Positions 36,881 through 48,587 of a stretch of 64,000 bases of DNA are shown here, piece after piece. Both the position numbers and the translations under genes were made by a program. Source of the DNA: Henckelia pumila (lineage: Eukaryota > Streptophyta > Magnoliopsida > Lamiales > Gesneriaceae); the NCBI RefSeq assembly GCF_033568475.1, contig NC_133122.1, positions 180,191,449-180,255,448 of the forward strand. The letters run 5' to 3'. Every line of letters starts with the position of its first letter. Position 1 is the first letter of the stretch. Under the pieces are notes generated by a model, which searched no databases, was not told the DNA's origin, and saw only the letters and a list, made by a program, of their open reading frames with translations.

Positions 36881-38393
36881 TGTCATGCCCCGAGACCGAG
36901 ACGTGCCACCGGCATTGTTTCAAATTCTCAAAAATTATAAAACAACTAGCCTCGTAGTTCAGTATAAACCAAACCAGTCTATTATCATAAATAAATTCCA
37001 AAACATAGTCTTTACAACTTGATAAATCCAAAATAACGAAACAAATGAGGAAGCTTCTAAAAACTTAATAACAAAATATTAATGAAAAAATCCAAATAAT
37101 AAAAAATAGCGAAATTTAGTCTTAATATTCCTCTATCACCATCCCCAAAACATATCTTGTTCACGATCTTCTAAACAATCAACTTCATCATCTGGAAGGG
37201 GAAAAGTAAGGGGTGAGTGTTTTGGGAAACACTCAAAAAGTGGGGGCCGATCGATCATACCAAATTATATAAATATATATATATTTATTTCAAAAACTCA
37301 TGGATTAATTAAAATCATAAACATTTCATATCATGTCTCAACATAGCATAGCATAAATAACATCATAACATATTTGGCATGACATAACATAATCTTTGAC
37401 AAGACACTGAAATTCCTCTCATTACTCGTGGCTAACTGATCAGTCCCCTATATGTAATCCCTCTAAGGGATGAGGTCATAGAACGGTTATTATTATCCAT
37501 CGTATCAGGGCCATAACATAACATGGTTCGGAAATTCCCTTTTCACTCCTAATTCGAGTCATAACAGTGTCAAAACATATTTTCTACAAAACATCATCAT
37601 GAACAATATTAATTAACAAAATTCCAACGATTAACATGAACGATCGAATTTTCAAAACATACATATAATTTTAAAACATAAGCCCACTTACAGAAATTAT
37701 TTGTGCAAATAACAGGTGAAGCTTTGACAGAAAGTTAGGAGCAAGACCCTCGAAAATTTAGATTTGAATTTTCGGAAATTTGCAGAATCTGAGCAATAAT
37801 TCTTCCAAATCCCTAAGCTACTAACCTAAGAAATTAAGAACAAATCGGCAGATTAGTGATACTTAGTTACTATACTAAGTATTTGAAACCTTGGCAAAGG
37901 AAGAGGAAAAACTCTGACGTACCTTTCAAGCCTAAACTTTGACGTCAAATTTGCTTTCCCAATCCTTATCCCCACGTGACTATGAAGGAAACAAGTGCCA
38001 ACCTTTGAATACAAATAGTAACCTAGGAGGAAGATGGCATGCCTTATTCACGTGATTAAGGCATAAAGTTGACAGAATTTTCTTGATTCAAATTGCTTGC
38101 TTGCTTCAGAAAAATATAGAGAAAAGAAATGCTCTGGACTTGAATATTCTGAGAACCGAGGGGCGGTTTGCGTAGCACATAAAGAGGCTGAAATTTGCCT
38201 TATTCCGTGCGAATTGGAGAAGAAAAAACAAATCTGCATTTTTATTGTTTGATTCAATTGCTGAAAATATGTTGATTGTGTACCAAAATCTCGGCCAACA
38301 AATTTTCTTGAGAAAAGGCAAGAATATAATTTCCATGCTTGGCAGATCCTTCCATGATGGTGCATACTTGGGGCCCAAGTTCCGGGTTTCACA
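36881..38393 (-). repeat. Gypsy 5' LTR (right copy)
   Basis: A 1513-bp LTR highly similar to 19181-20695 apart from scattered substitutions and small indels. It is the 5' LTR because the primer site lies just left of it. Confidence 0.9.
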
Positions 38394-41380
38394 GTGGGTC
38401 TTGACAATGTGGTATTAAAGATGACTTCTGAAAAGGAAATGACACTACGTGATGTCCTCCATGTTCCTGATAATCGGAAGAATCTAGTGGCGGGTTCGGC
38501 TCTTTTGAATGCCGGTTTTAAGTTAGTATTTGAGTCCAAAAAGTTTGTACTTTCAAAGAATGTCCAATTCATAGGCAAGGGGTATCTTGACAATGGTTTG
38601 TTTAAAATGAATGTAAAAAATATACTCCGTGATTTCAATGGCAATAAAGTTATAATTTCTTCTTACTTGCTTGAATGTTCTAATTTATAGTATTTAAAAC
38701 TTGGGCATGTGAATTATAAATCATTGCAAAGATTAATGAAGATGAATTTATTGCCAACGTTTGATGTTGATCCAACACACAAGTGTAAAGTTTGTGTTGA
38801 AGCAAAAATGTCCAAATTACCTTTTCATTCGTTGGAAAGAAATACTGCTCCTATCGAATTAATTCATAGTGATCTATGTGATCTGAAATTTGTGCAAACA
38901 AGAGGAGGAAATAAATACTTTGTTACATTCATTGACGATTGCACTTGATATTGTTATGTGTATTTGTTTGAAAAGCAAAGATCAAACATTGGATGCATTC
39001 AAAGTTTATAAAACAGAAGTTGAGAATCAACTAAGCAAGCGAATTAAAGTGGTTTATAGAGATAGAGGAGGAGAATATGGTGCTCCTTTTGATGAATTTT
39101 GTACGGAGTCCGACATTATTCGTCAAAAGACCGCACCTTACTCCCCTCAATCCAATGGTGTAGTGGAACGAAAGAACCGGACACTAAAGGAGATGATGAA
39201 TGCTATGTTGATAAATTCTGGATTACTGCAAAATTTGTTGTTGAGGGGGGGGGGGGGGGGAGCGATTTTGTCGGCTACCTACATTTTAAAAAAATTACCA
39301 CATAAAAAAAGGATAAGACCCCTTATGAATTGTGGAAAGGCCACAAGCCTGCCTACAAATATCTAAAAGTGTGGGGGTTTTTGGCTAAGGTAGAAATTCC
39401 TAAGCCAAAACAAGTGAAAATTGGACCAAAGACAATCAATTGCATTTTTATTGGTTATGCCAATAACAATACTGCATATCGATTTTTGGTGCACAAATCA
39501 GACATTCCTGATGTTCACAGAGGGACTACAATTAAGTCACATAATGTTATGTTCTTTGAGGATATGTTTCCTTACAAAGAAGGAAAAAATGAACTGTGTT
39601 CCGAAGCATGTCGCAACATGCATCAGAACAAGAATGAGATAGTACCTCGTCACGACAAATGCATGGACAAAAATGTCAGTTAAACTCATCTTAGACAAAA
39701 TATGGATGATACTGGACTACTTCTTCTTGAATATAACCAAGAAACTGCTACTGAAGATAATCGTAGCAACAAAATAGTAAATGAAACTACGGAAAATCAT
39801 GAAAATGATAACGAATTGAGACGTAGTAAAAGGTCCAGAAAGGAAAAGACTTTTGGTCCTGATTCTCTGACTTATGTGTTAGAAAATGAACCTCGAACAA
39901 TAATTAATGCATTATCGAGTCGGCCCCATTATGGAAAGAAGCTATTAATAATGAAATAGACTCCATCATGCAAAACCATATATGAGAATTGGTGGATATT
40001 CCACCAGGAACAAAGCTTTTAGGATGCAAGTGGATCCTAAAATATAAATACAAGGCTGATGGATCTATAGAAAAATATAAGGCTCGGTTGGTGGCTAAAG
40101 GCTTCAACCAAAAGGAAGGCCTAAATTTCTTTGACATCTATTCACCAGTGATTAGGATAACTTCCATTTGAGTTCTCATCGCCATTTCAGCGTTGCATGA
40201 CCTTGAGATACATCAAATGGATGTGAAAATCGCGTTCCTAAATGGTGAATTAGATGAAGAAATATACATGGAGCAACCTGAATGGTTTGTGGCTCCTGGA
40301 CAGAAGCATAAGGTGTGTAAACTCGTTAAGTCTTTGTATTCATTGAAACAAGTGTCAAAACAGTGGCATGAGAAATTTGAAAAAACTATGTTGTCAAATG
40401 GTTTCAAGATAAACGAGTGTGACAAATGCGTTTATATCAGAGGCACACCTGAATCATTCGTCATAGTATATTTATACGTAGAAGATATGCTTATTATGGG
40501 AAGTGATCATAATGTGATTATGAACACAAAAAAGTTGTTGACTTAGAACTTTGATATGAAAGATATGGGTTTGGCAGATGTAATTCTTGAAATTAAGATC
40601 ATGAAGACAAAAGAAGAAATTGTCCTCACACAATCTTATTATGTTGAGACGGCGTTAAGAAAGTTTGGTTCTCATGTCCTAGCTCCTGTCGCAACACCAA
40701 TTGATTTAAACGTGCATTTGAGCAAAAATCATGGTGAACCCATATCACAACTGGAATATTCACGTGTGATTGGAAGTTTGATGTATATCTCAAACTGTAC
40801 ACGTCCAGATATTACCTCTGCAGTCAATAAACTCAGTAGATTCACGAGTAATCCAAGTAATATGCATTGGAATGCACTGATGAGAGTTCTTAAGTATTTA
40901 AAACATACTTCAGAATATGGATTACATTATGCGAGATATCCAGCAGTGTTGGAAGGCTATTGTGATGCAATCTGGATTTCGGATACGAATTATTCCAAAT
41001 CCACATGTGGATATGTGTTTGTCATTGGTGGTGGAGCCGTGACATGGAAATCCACAAAGCAAATGTGTATTGCTCGATCCACAATGGAATATGAGTTTAT
41101 AGCCTTAGATAAAGCCGCTGAAGAGGCTGAATGGCTAAGACATTTCTTAGAAGATATCCTGTGTTGGGCTAAACCTGTGTCTGCTATTATGATACGTTGT
41201 GATAGTCAATTGGCGATTAGAAGGGCACAAAGTAGCATGTACAATGGTAAGTCACGACACATACGTCGTAGATATAATACCATTAGGCAGTTGATCTCTA
41301 ATTAAGTAATCTCCATCGATTATGTGAAATTGAAAGACAATTTAGCGGATCCGTTGACAAAATGTTTGAGTAGAGATCAA
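38394..41380 (+). pseudogene. Copia integrase, reverse transcriptase and RNase H remnant
   Basis: The frame resumes after the Gypsy element. Visible parts in order: a GAG-pre-integrase zinc finger (KLGHVNYKSL to HKCKVCVEAKMSKLPF, about 38698-38830); an integrase core with DRGGEYG (about 39060) and SPQSNGVVERKNRTLKEM (about 39145-39200); the RT motif CKWILKYKYKADGS; QMDVKIAFLNGELDEEIYM (about 40216-40272); and a YVEDML box at about 40476, where the usual YVDD has lost an aspartate. RNase H follows, with the Copia signature STCGYVF and KSTKQ (about 41000-41060). Interruptions include a stop at about 38946, a G-homopolymer near 39245-39261, and stops near 39957, 40170 and 40545. Confidence 0.85.
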
Positions 41381-41985
41381 GTAAAATGCTCATCAAGGGG
41401 AATGAGACTAAAAATATATAAATAAAATGATCATAACGGAAACCCAACCTTACTAACTGAAGATCCCAAGATCTTGGTTCAATGGGACAACAATGTTATG
41501 AGAGCTGTTGCAACAGCACCTGAGATAGACTTTGAATCGAAGTTGTCTTCTCATTACTAGGGTGAAATTTTTGTTGCCTACCACATGTAGTGAGGTTAAG
41601 CTTATGCTTTTAATGATTCCTATACTTGAAAAAGTCGGGTATGGTAGGGTACTCGTTATAGGAGATCACCTATGTAAGTGTGAAGACGAGCCACTTCAAT
41701 GAAATACTTATCAATCCAAGAGTGTGTTCATGACTAAAAAGGACACAACCATGAGAACTAGTATGATGTGAGAAAAGTTATTGTATTGATACCATTGCCT
41801 TGGTTTACACAAATGGCTGGGTAGTTCAAGACATCGCGTTCACTAACTAGCTAGTAAATCCGATGGTATTCTACTACGGAAGGTTCAAAGCCAAAGCTAC
41901 CTCTCCCGATGCAGTAAAATTTTGTTTGGAATTTCTAAAGTGTCTGCATTTCATACATGCATTAATTTCTATTCATGTGGAGGAT

Positions 41986-42720
41986 TGTTGGAAAAATTGG
42001 GTTGTGTACCCATTTAGAATCGATAAAATATTTGTGATAAAATTATTTTTTGATTACCAATTAGGATGAATTAGAAATTAATAAACTGTTCACAAATAAT
42101 TGCTCGGATTTTATCAAGTTAAAAGATTGAATAAAAAAATATTATATATATTATTGAAAGAAAAAAAGGAAAATAAGTGGCATCTCTTGTTGTTTGTCAC
42201 GTGTATCTCTTTGTGGCAATCGGCCAATTGAGATTGTCAATTGGAATTTGAATTTGAATTCAACAATTCAAATATGAGTTGGGTAATTACAATTCAAATT
42301 GGAAGTTAACATGCAACCAAATGGTTGTTTGTAAGATGCAGTTATACTTGGCATCTTTTGATGATGGGTCCAATTTGAAGTGATACACATTTTATTCCAA
42401 GGCTTTCAATCTTTATTAATAGAACTCATATGTTTAATGAAAAAGAGTTAGATATTCTGAAAGTTGAATATACAGTAATTTTGTATTGTTCATATTGCTG
42501 CATTCAATATTTTGTTCTTCATTTTCAAGAAGTTCAAAAAGAATATTCAAAGTTCGCCGGATTTTGTAATTTGGAGTGTTCATATTATAAAACGAATTCG
42601 TTGTATCTTGAGAAACGATTGTCATATTCCATTAGCACCGCATGTGGGGCAAATTCATCTTAAAGACATAGAGTCTGACTCTAGCCTCGACTTATAGTTT
42701 TATGTTCCTATCTTGTCTCA
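41986..42720 (+). repeat. Copia 3' LTR
   Basis: It begins TGTTGGAAAAATTGGG directly after the polypurine tract and ends near TCTTGTCTCA. It is longer than the 5' copy by the segment deleted there. Confidence 0.8.
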
Positions 42721-43020
42721 ATATTAAAGCTCAGATCAAGAACTTGGGAAAAATTCAAATCGTGAAAGACTTTGAAACTAAGAGAGTGGAGAGGTGATTG
42801 CGAGACAATTTAGTTATACACAAACAGAAAGTTGACGACGAGGATGGATTTGGGATAATTTAAAACATGAGGGACATAAATGATCTCGGAAAAACTTTAA
42901 GAACATAATCGAGATTCGATTGAAACTAATGATCTTCAAGCGAAATTAATGTACCTATGTCAATATTAATTAATTATGTCGTAATCAAAGTTAGCTGACG
43001 TAAAGTGGGAATTGAAGTAG
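42721..43020. other. Unassigned sequence between Copia and the next LTR element
   Basis: No coding content. The last 23 bases are one half of a 45-bp unit that recurs at 48517-48561. Confidence 0.5.
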
Positions 43021-44473
43021 TGATAAGTGCATTTTGTGTGCATTATTTCATGTTATTTTTATGTCTATTTTATGTGCATTCATATTGCTTTTATGTGTTT
43101 TAGTGCATGTGTGTGTATTTCACTCCTCGGGTTAATTTTGTAGGAAAATGGATTTTTGAAGTGTGAATTACAGAGCAGCTTTGGTAGAAAAATCAAATTT
43201 AATTTTAGGGAGATCTAAATTCGATCTTCACTGTTCAGAATGAAGATCAAGATGTTTTGAAGCTGCTGTCAAAATTTTAGGTCGATCCGACGGCTAGAAC
43301 TCGAGATATGATTTTTTGAAGAAAACTGCCGGTGGGAAGAAAAATCCGGCGCCTAGGCACCAGTTTTCGGTGCCTAGGCGCCGATTCTGTGCAAAAATAA
43401 AATCTGGGCAGAGAGGGACGCGCTCTAGCGCGATTTTCTTTCGCTCGAGCGCGCCCTAGGATGAGAATTGCAACGCCTAGGCGCTAGTTTCGGTGCCTAG
43501 GCGCTGCTGTGCGAAATTTTTTAAAAAAGGCATTTTTCGAAATATTAAATTTTTTACTTTTCGGACTTTATTTGACGGGCTTTCAAATATATATAAAAGA
43601 GGGTTTTAAGACCGCATAGAGGGGTTGAACACGCAGAGAATGCAGACAAGAGGCGAGAGGCGGCTAGCTTGGAGATTGAAGATTTGCTCCATCGTCATCA
43701 GAGTTTTTCTTTCTTTCTTCTTTTTGTTTGAATTCTAGTTTCAATTATTGAGTAGTTTGTTTTCAACCAAGACGGCGTGATTGGGCCGAACAAATTCATG
43801 TAGAAAACTTGGATGTTTGTTTGGGTTTTTTAAGACTTGATTTTATTTTATTGATTTTCATATTTATATTTGTCTTGTGAATAGCCTAATCAATTGTTTG
43901 CTTGCATGTTAATTGATTCCAAGTTGACAGAGGAGGTATTGATTTCGATCACTCTGATAATTAACATATTATAAAACCGACTAGAAATAGAATTCGGTTT
44001 CAGTGTGCGGTTTGAGTGTAAACTGAATTTTCATAAATATTTAATGCATTCAAATTTGATTAGAATTACGAAAGATCAATCCGTCAATATTTGAGTAGGT
44101 TTTATTGTTCTAGAAATAGACCTTTGAACAAGGTAGGAGAATTCCCGTGATCTAAGATTAAATTTGAGTCCTGAATCAACTAGATGTTACATGATTTGTT
44201 TGGTACCTACGTGTGCTTTGATTCTCTCTTTTAAATTATTTTTATCGTCAGTTATTTTAATTCTTATTTTTTTCATAAGTTTTTATTTTATTTTCTTATT
44301 TTATTTAAATCAAATTGATTTTTATGATTTTGTCTAGATTAAGCTAAATAATTAATTCTTGAGAATTGACTGCAGTCTCTGTGGGATCGATACAAGGACT
44401 CTCAGTCCACTTTACTATTACTTGACCTGATGCGCTTGCTAGTAGATTTATATCACACCGATTTAGCCGGTCA
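43021..44473 (+). repeat. 5' LTR of second gag-only element
   Basis: A 1453-bp LTR. The GC palindrome modules (GCGCCTAGGCGC, GCGCTCGAGCGC types) lie at about 43349-43508. Confidence 0.9.
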
Positions 44474-44479
44474 AGTTTT

Positions 44480-44497
44480 TGGCGCCGTTGCCGGGGA
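44480..44497 (+). other. Asp-tRNA primer-binding site
   Basis: An exact TGGCGCCGTTGCCGGGGA, six bases inside the 5' LTR. Confidence 0.93.
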
Positions 44498-44596
44498 CTG
44501 TTCAGTTAATATTATGATAGATTATTTGTTTGAGACTAGATTTTTTTTTCTTGCATTTTTTTTATTTTTAATTATTAATTATTTTTTTTCTTACTT

Positions 44597-45532
44597 GTGA
44601 AGTACTTGGAGATGGATCATCGACAGGTGTTCACAAGGTGTGGCCAACAATATTCGGAGCCTTTCTATGCTACTTGGGGGAGATTCAATGATTTGGCGAA
44701 CATATTTCGATGCCATAATTTTTCGAACTACACGCTCACTCAGATTTTTTATGGTGGTTTGGATGAGACTACAAGAAGTTGGGTGGATTATGGAGCCTTG
44801 GCCACTGGCAGTCACCTGTTCAGAAGAGATGAAGACAGTGCTATGCACTTGTTAAATGATATGGCGGATTTCGACTACCATTGACATTGTGATCCTTCAT
44901 TGCAAGGTTGGAGTCACAAATATCCTCCAGAATTCAACTCCACAAATTTTGCGAACCAACCACCGGAGCATCAAAAAGAGTGTGTAGGGTATTTTGAGGA
45001 TCATGTGGCTCAGTTGGAGAATTTTTTGAAAAGGCAGGAAGAGACAAACCAGTTCTTCGAAAGCCGCATCAAATTTTTGAGTCTTTTGGATGAACAGATT
45101 GCGCTTCATAGAGAACCAGTCTCTGAGATTTGCCAAGAGAGTGAAGTAATTGAGCCAGAGCACGAGAAAATAATTTTTGAGGAATCTTCTTGTGAGGATG
45201 AATCAAAAGTGACAATGGAGGGGGAAGAAACATACAAGGCTACATATTTTACCTCGTCAATGGTCGTTCCATGTACACCGTTAGAAGATTTTTTCTTGCC
45301 ATTGATGTCACCTCCAGCATATTCCATCCTCTATGAGCTTCAGCCTAGATTCGGAGTCTCCTTCCAAAAGAAAAATTTCAGACCAAGTGTTGTTGGACCG
45401 ATGAGCTTACAAAGTCTATATCATGCCAAGCTTGAGGGCGAAGAAAATCTAGACCCATACATAGAGTCGTATGATTCTTACTATGGGCGGCAGTCGCTCT
45501 TTGATGGTGGCTTCTGCATAGTCGAGCTGTAG
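44597..45532 (+). pseudogene. Degraded gag-like frame of the second gag-only element
   Basis: One frame is broken only by a TGA at 44882-44884. The first part has a gag-like YATWGRFNDLANIFRCHNFS and IFYGGLDETTRSWVD, comparable with the gag of the 23295-29992 element (YEAWERYKELLRKCPNH, FYNGLNGPTR). The second part (about 210 codons) has a coiled stretch (EDHVAQLENFLKRQEETNQF) and an acidic region, and ends FDGGFCIVEL. No protease or polymerase motif is present. The N-terminal half of gag is missing. Confidence 0.7.
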
Positions 45533-45552
45533 ACTATAAATTTAGCGTTGAC

Positions 45553-45566
45553 TGGGAGGCAACCCA
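45553..45566 (+). other. Conserved TGGGAGGCAACCCA mini-hairpin
   Basis: A four-base stem with a six-base loop directly after the gag frame. The identical sequence occurs at the equivalent place in the other gag-only element (25992-26005, - strand). Confidence 0.6.
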
Positions 45567-45871
45567 GTGTTCTTTCCCTTGTTTTTTTAATTTTATTTTT
45601 GGTTTTTGTTTTTTTTATTTAATTTTTACTTCTTTCCCATTTCAGTTTGCCGAGCCTGCCGATATACACAGTCTCCTGCTGCTGTCCCAGCTGATACTGT
45701 CAAGAAGGAAGATGATGAATCAAAAACCAGGGGAGTGTTATTTTTGTTCTCATTGTGTTTTTGTTCGTCTTTCCATTTGTGTGTTTGTTATGCATTATGT
45801 TCATTGTTCTGAAGCATTGAGGGCAATGCTTTGGATAAGTATGGGGGGTAGACTAGACTAGTATATTGCAT

Positions 45872-46370
45872 TGTTTGTTATGTTTGTGTTGCATATGTCA
45901 TGTTTTGTGTTTGTTTGCATTTAGTTTATTTTTGTTGTTGTTTGCATTGTTATGAGTAGGATGAGTCATAATAGCCAATGATGATGAAGTTTTTTTGAAA
46001 AAAATTTGCTCTTGACTTGACATGAGAAACTGTAGGTTGAACCGTGAATATTTTTAACCACTAATGTTAGACCAGTGAGTTGTAGCGAAAGATTTGATGA
46101 AGTTTTTGTCTGTTTGTTATGTTTGTGTTGCATCTGTCATGTTTTGTGTTTGTTTGCATTTAGTTTGTTTTTGTTGTTGTTTGCATTGTTATGAGTAGGA
46201 TGAGTTATAATAGCCAATGATGATGAAGTTTATTTGAAAAAATGGATTTTTGAAAACAATTTGCTCTTGACTTGACATGAGAAACTGTAGGTTGAACCGT
46301 AAATATTTTTAACCACTAATGTTAGACCAGTGAATTGTAGCGAAAGATTTGATGAAGTTTCTGTCTGTTT
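45872..46370 (+). repeat. Two-copy tandem repeat, period about 239 bp
   Basis: Copies start near 45872 and 46111 and share TGTTATGTTTGTGTTGCAT and GACTTGACATGAGAAACTGT among others, with few differences. It lies in the non-coding 3' interior of the element. Confidence 0.88.
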
Positions 46371-47042
46371 GACCATTGCACGACAATAGGTGGTTTGTGG
46401 ATCTTGATTGTGTTCTATGAATTTTGATGAGGCTCTAGTTTACACTTATGATATTGGGCGCACATAGAAAAAAAAAATAATTTTCAATTCCATCCGGGCC
46501 TTGAAAGGATTAAAATCCTATAAAAGACTAAATTTAAGGCTAAGTATGCGGATAAAATGGGATTGATGCTCCATCCGGGCTATAGACAAGGGGATTAGAA
46601 AGAAAAAAATAGAATGATTTTTCGTATCCTATCCAGTTATAGCTAAGTCAGCGGGTAATTATTGGGGCTAAAGCAATACCGGGTGCAAAATCCGGAGGTG
46701 TGTAATTCATTATCTCAAGGGAGGTGGGTTTAGTCTAGAGGTCGTTGGAAGGAATGAGCACTAGATTGTGATACTTGAACTTATTTGTCATAGGTCGCTA
46801 AACAGATTTGAGACGAATTCGATCTAAGTTGCATGAAACCGGAATGACATTTTACACACATACGTTCACGTTAAACCAAAAGTGTATTATGAAAAGTTGA
46901 GAGCATGTCTGTGTTTTTGGTTTTGTGATTGAACTTCTCGGAGGCTGTGCATATTTATGAATCGTCCTTACTTATGTTTTTGTTTGCATATTGTTTTTGC
47001 ATGTCTTGCTCGAGGGCGAGCAAGGTTTAAGTATGGGGGTGT

Positions 47043-48489
47043 TGATAAGTGCATTTTGTGTGCATTATTTCATGTTATTTTTATGTCTATTTTATGTGCA
47101 TTCATATTGTTTTTATGTGTTTTAGTGCATGTGTGTGTATTTCACTCCTCTGGTTAATTTTGTAGGAAAATGAATTTTTGAAGTGTGAATTACGGAGCAG
47201 CTTTGGTAGAAAAATAAAATTTACTTTTAGGGAGATCTAAATCTGATCTTCACCATTCACAATGAAGATCAAGATGTTTTGAAGCTGCTGTCAAAATTTC
47301 AGGTCGATCCGACGGCTAGAACTCGAGATATGATTTTTTGAAGAAAACTGCCGGTGGGAAGAAAAATCCGGCGCCTAGGCGCCGATTCTGTGCAAAAATA
47401 AAATCTGGGCAGAGAGGGACGCGCTCGAGCGCGATTTTCTTTCGCTCGAGCGCGCCCTAGGATGAGAATTGCAGCGCCTAGGCGCTAGTTTCGGTGCCTA
47501 GGCGCTGCTGTGCGAAATTTTTTAAAAAAGGCATTTTTTGAAATATTAAATTTTTGACTTTTCGGACTTTATTTGACGGGCTTTCAAATATATATAAAAG
47601 AGGGTTTTAAGACCGCATAGAGGGGTTGAACACACAGAGAACGCAGACAAGAGGCGAGAGGCGGCTAGGCTTGGAGATTGAAGATTTTCTCCATCGTCAT
47701 CAGAGTTTTTCTTTCTTTCTTCTTTTTGTTTGAATTCTAGTTTTAATTATTGAGTAGTTTGTTTTCAACCAAGACGGCGTGATTGGGCCGAACAAATTCA
47801 TGTAGAAAACTTGGATGTTTGTTTGGGATTTTTCAGACTTGATTTTATTTTATTGATTTTCATATTTATATTTGTCTTGTGAATAGCCTAATCAACTGTT
47901 TGCTTGCATGTTAATTGATTCCAAGCCGACAGAGGAGGTATTGATTTCGATCACTCTGATAATTAACATATTGTAAAACCGACTAGAAATAGAATTCGGT
48001 TTCAGTGTGCGGTTTGGGTGTAAACTGAATTTTCATAAATATTTAATGCATTCAAATTTGATTAGAATTACGAAAGATTAATCCGTCAATATTTGAGTAG
48101 GTTTGATTGTTCTAGAAATAGACCTTTGAACAAGATAGGAGAATTCACGTGATCTAAGATTAAATCCGAGTCCTGAATCAACTAGATGTTACATGATTTG
48201 TTTGGTACATACGTGTGTCTTGATTGTCTCTTTTAAATTATTTTTATCGTCAGTTATTTTAATTCTTATTATTTTAATTCTTATTTTTTCATAAGTTTTT
48301 ATTTTATTTTCTTATTTTATTTAAATCAAATTGATTTTTATGATTTTGTCTAGATTAAGCTAAATAATTAATTCTTGAGAATTGACTGCAGTCCCTGTGG
48401 GATCGATACTTGGACTCTCAGTCCACTTTACTATTACTTGACCTGATGCACTTGCCAGTAAATTTATATCACACCAATTTAACCGGTCA
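47043..48489 (+). repeat. 3' LTR of second gag-only element
   Basis: A 1447-bp LTR. Modules lie at about 47370-47510; one module pair of the 5' copy (about 24 bp) is absent. Confidence 0.9.
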
Positions 48490-48516
48490 ACTAGCCAAAT
48501 CATATCCCACTCTTTC

Positions 48517-48561
48517 ACGTAAAGTGGGAATTGAAGTAGCCAAATCATATCCCACTCTTTC
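48517..48561. repeat. 45-bp tandem unit split by the LTR element
   Basis: The unit starts ACGTAAAGTGGGAATTGAAG and ends ATATCCCACTCTTTC. A second copy is divided by the element into 42998-43020 and 48495-48516. The element therefore inserted into one copy of a pre-existing tandem duplication. Confidence 0.75.
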
Positions 48562-48586
48562 TATTATTATTATTATTATTATTAAA
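48562..48586. repeat. (ATT)n microsatellite
   Basis: About eight ATT units. Confidence 0.9.
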
Positions 48587-48587
48587 A

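Larger units (their letters stand above)
19181..38393 (-). mobile_element. Tekay/Del-like Gypsy chromovirus, carrying two nested insertions
   Basis: LTRs of about 1.5 kb (TGTCATGCCCCGAG ... GGGTTTCACA) lie at 19181-20695 and 36881-38393. The 5-bp flanks are ATGGG (19176-19180) and GTGGG (38394-38398), a target duplication with one difference. Removing the element rejoins the Copia reading frame. Reading leftward: Met-tRNA primer site, a coiled-coil ORF, gag, protease, reverse transcriptase, RNase H, integrase and a C-terminal chromodomain-like segment. That order and the chromodomain indicate Gypsy, Tekay/Del lineage. Without the two inserts it is about 8.65 kb. Frameshifts and stops show it is inactive. 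Confidence 0.9.
17480..42720 (+). mobile_element. Decayed Ty1/Copia LTR retrotransposon, host of the nest
   Basis: Direct repeats beginning TGTTGGAAAAATTGGG occur at 17480 and 41986. The + strand order between them is gag, zinc knuckle, protease, [Gypsy insertion], GAG-pre-integrase, integrase, reverse transcriptase, RNase H, which is Copia order. A purine-rich tract, ATGTGGAGGAT, directly precedes the 3' LTR. Without the inserted Gypsy element it would be about 6 kb. The inner ends of the LTRs are ambiguous, the usual Met-tRNA primer site is not visible behind the 5' LTR, and no target duplication was found. Many stops and frameshifts make it a dead copy. Confidence 0.85.
43021..48489 (+). 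mobile_element. Second gag-only Athila-like LTR element
   Basis: LTRs at 43021-44473 and 47043-48489 start TGATAAGTGCATTTTG and end CCGGTCA. The flanks are AGTAG (43016-43020) and ACTAG (48490-48494), a target duplication with one difference. An exact Asp-tRNA primer site follows the 5' LTR, and the polypurine tract AAGTATGGGGGTGT ends at the 3' LTR. The interior has only a degraded gag-like frame. The LTRs are homologous to those of the 23295-29992 element: both have the GATCCGACGGCTAGAACT block and GC palindrome modules. The two are therefore related families. Confidence 0.9.

Noticed and set aside
38394-41380. Active Copia polymerase
   Set aside because: Several stops, a homopolymer run and YVED instead of YVDD at the active site.
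44591-45327. Minus-strand frames over the gag remnant
   Set aside because: They lie opposite a frame with clear gag similarity and carry no motifs.
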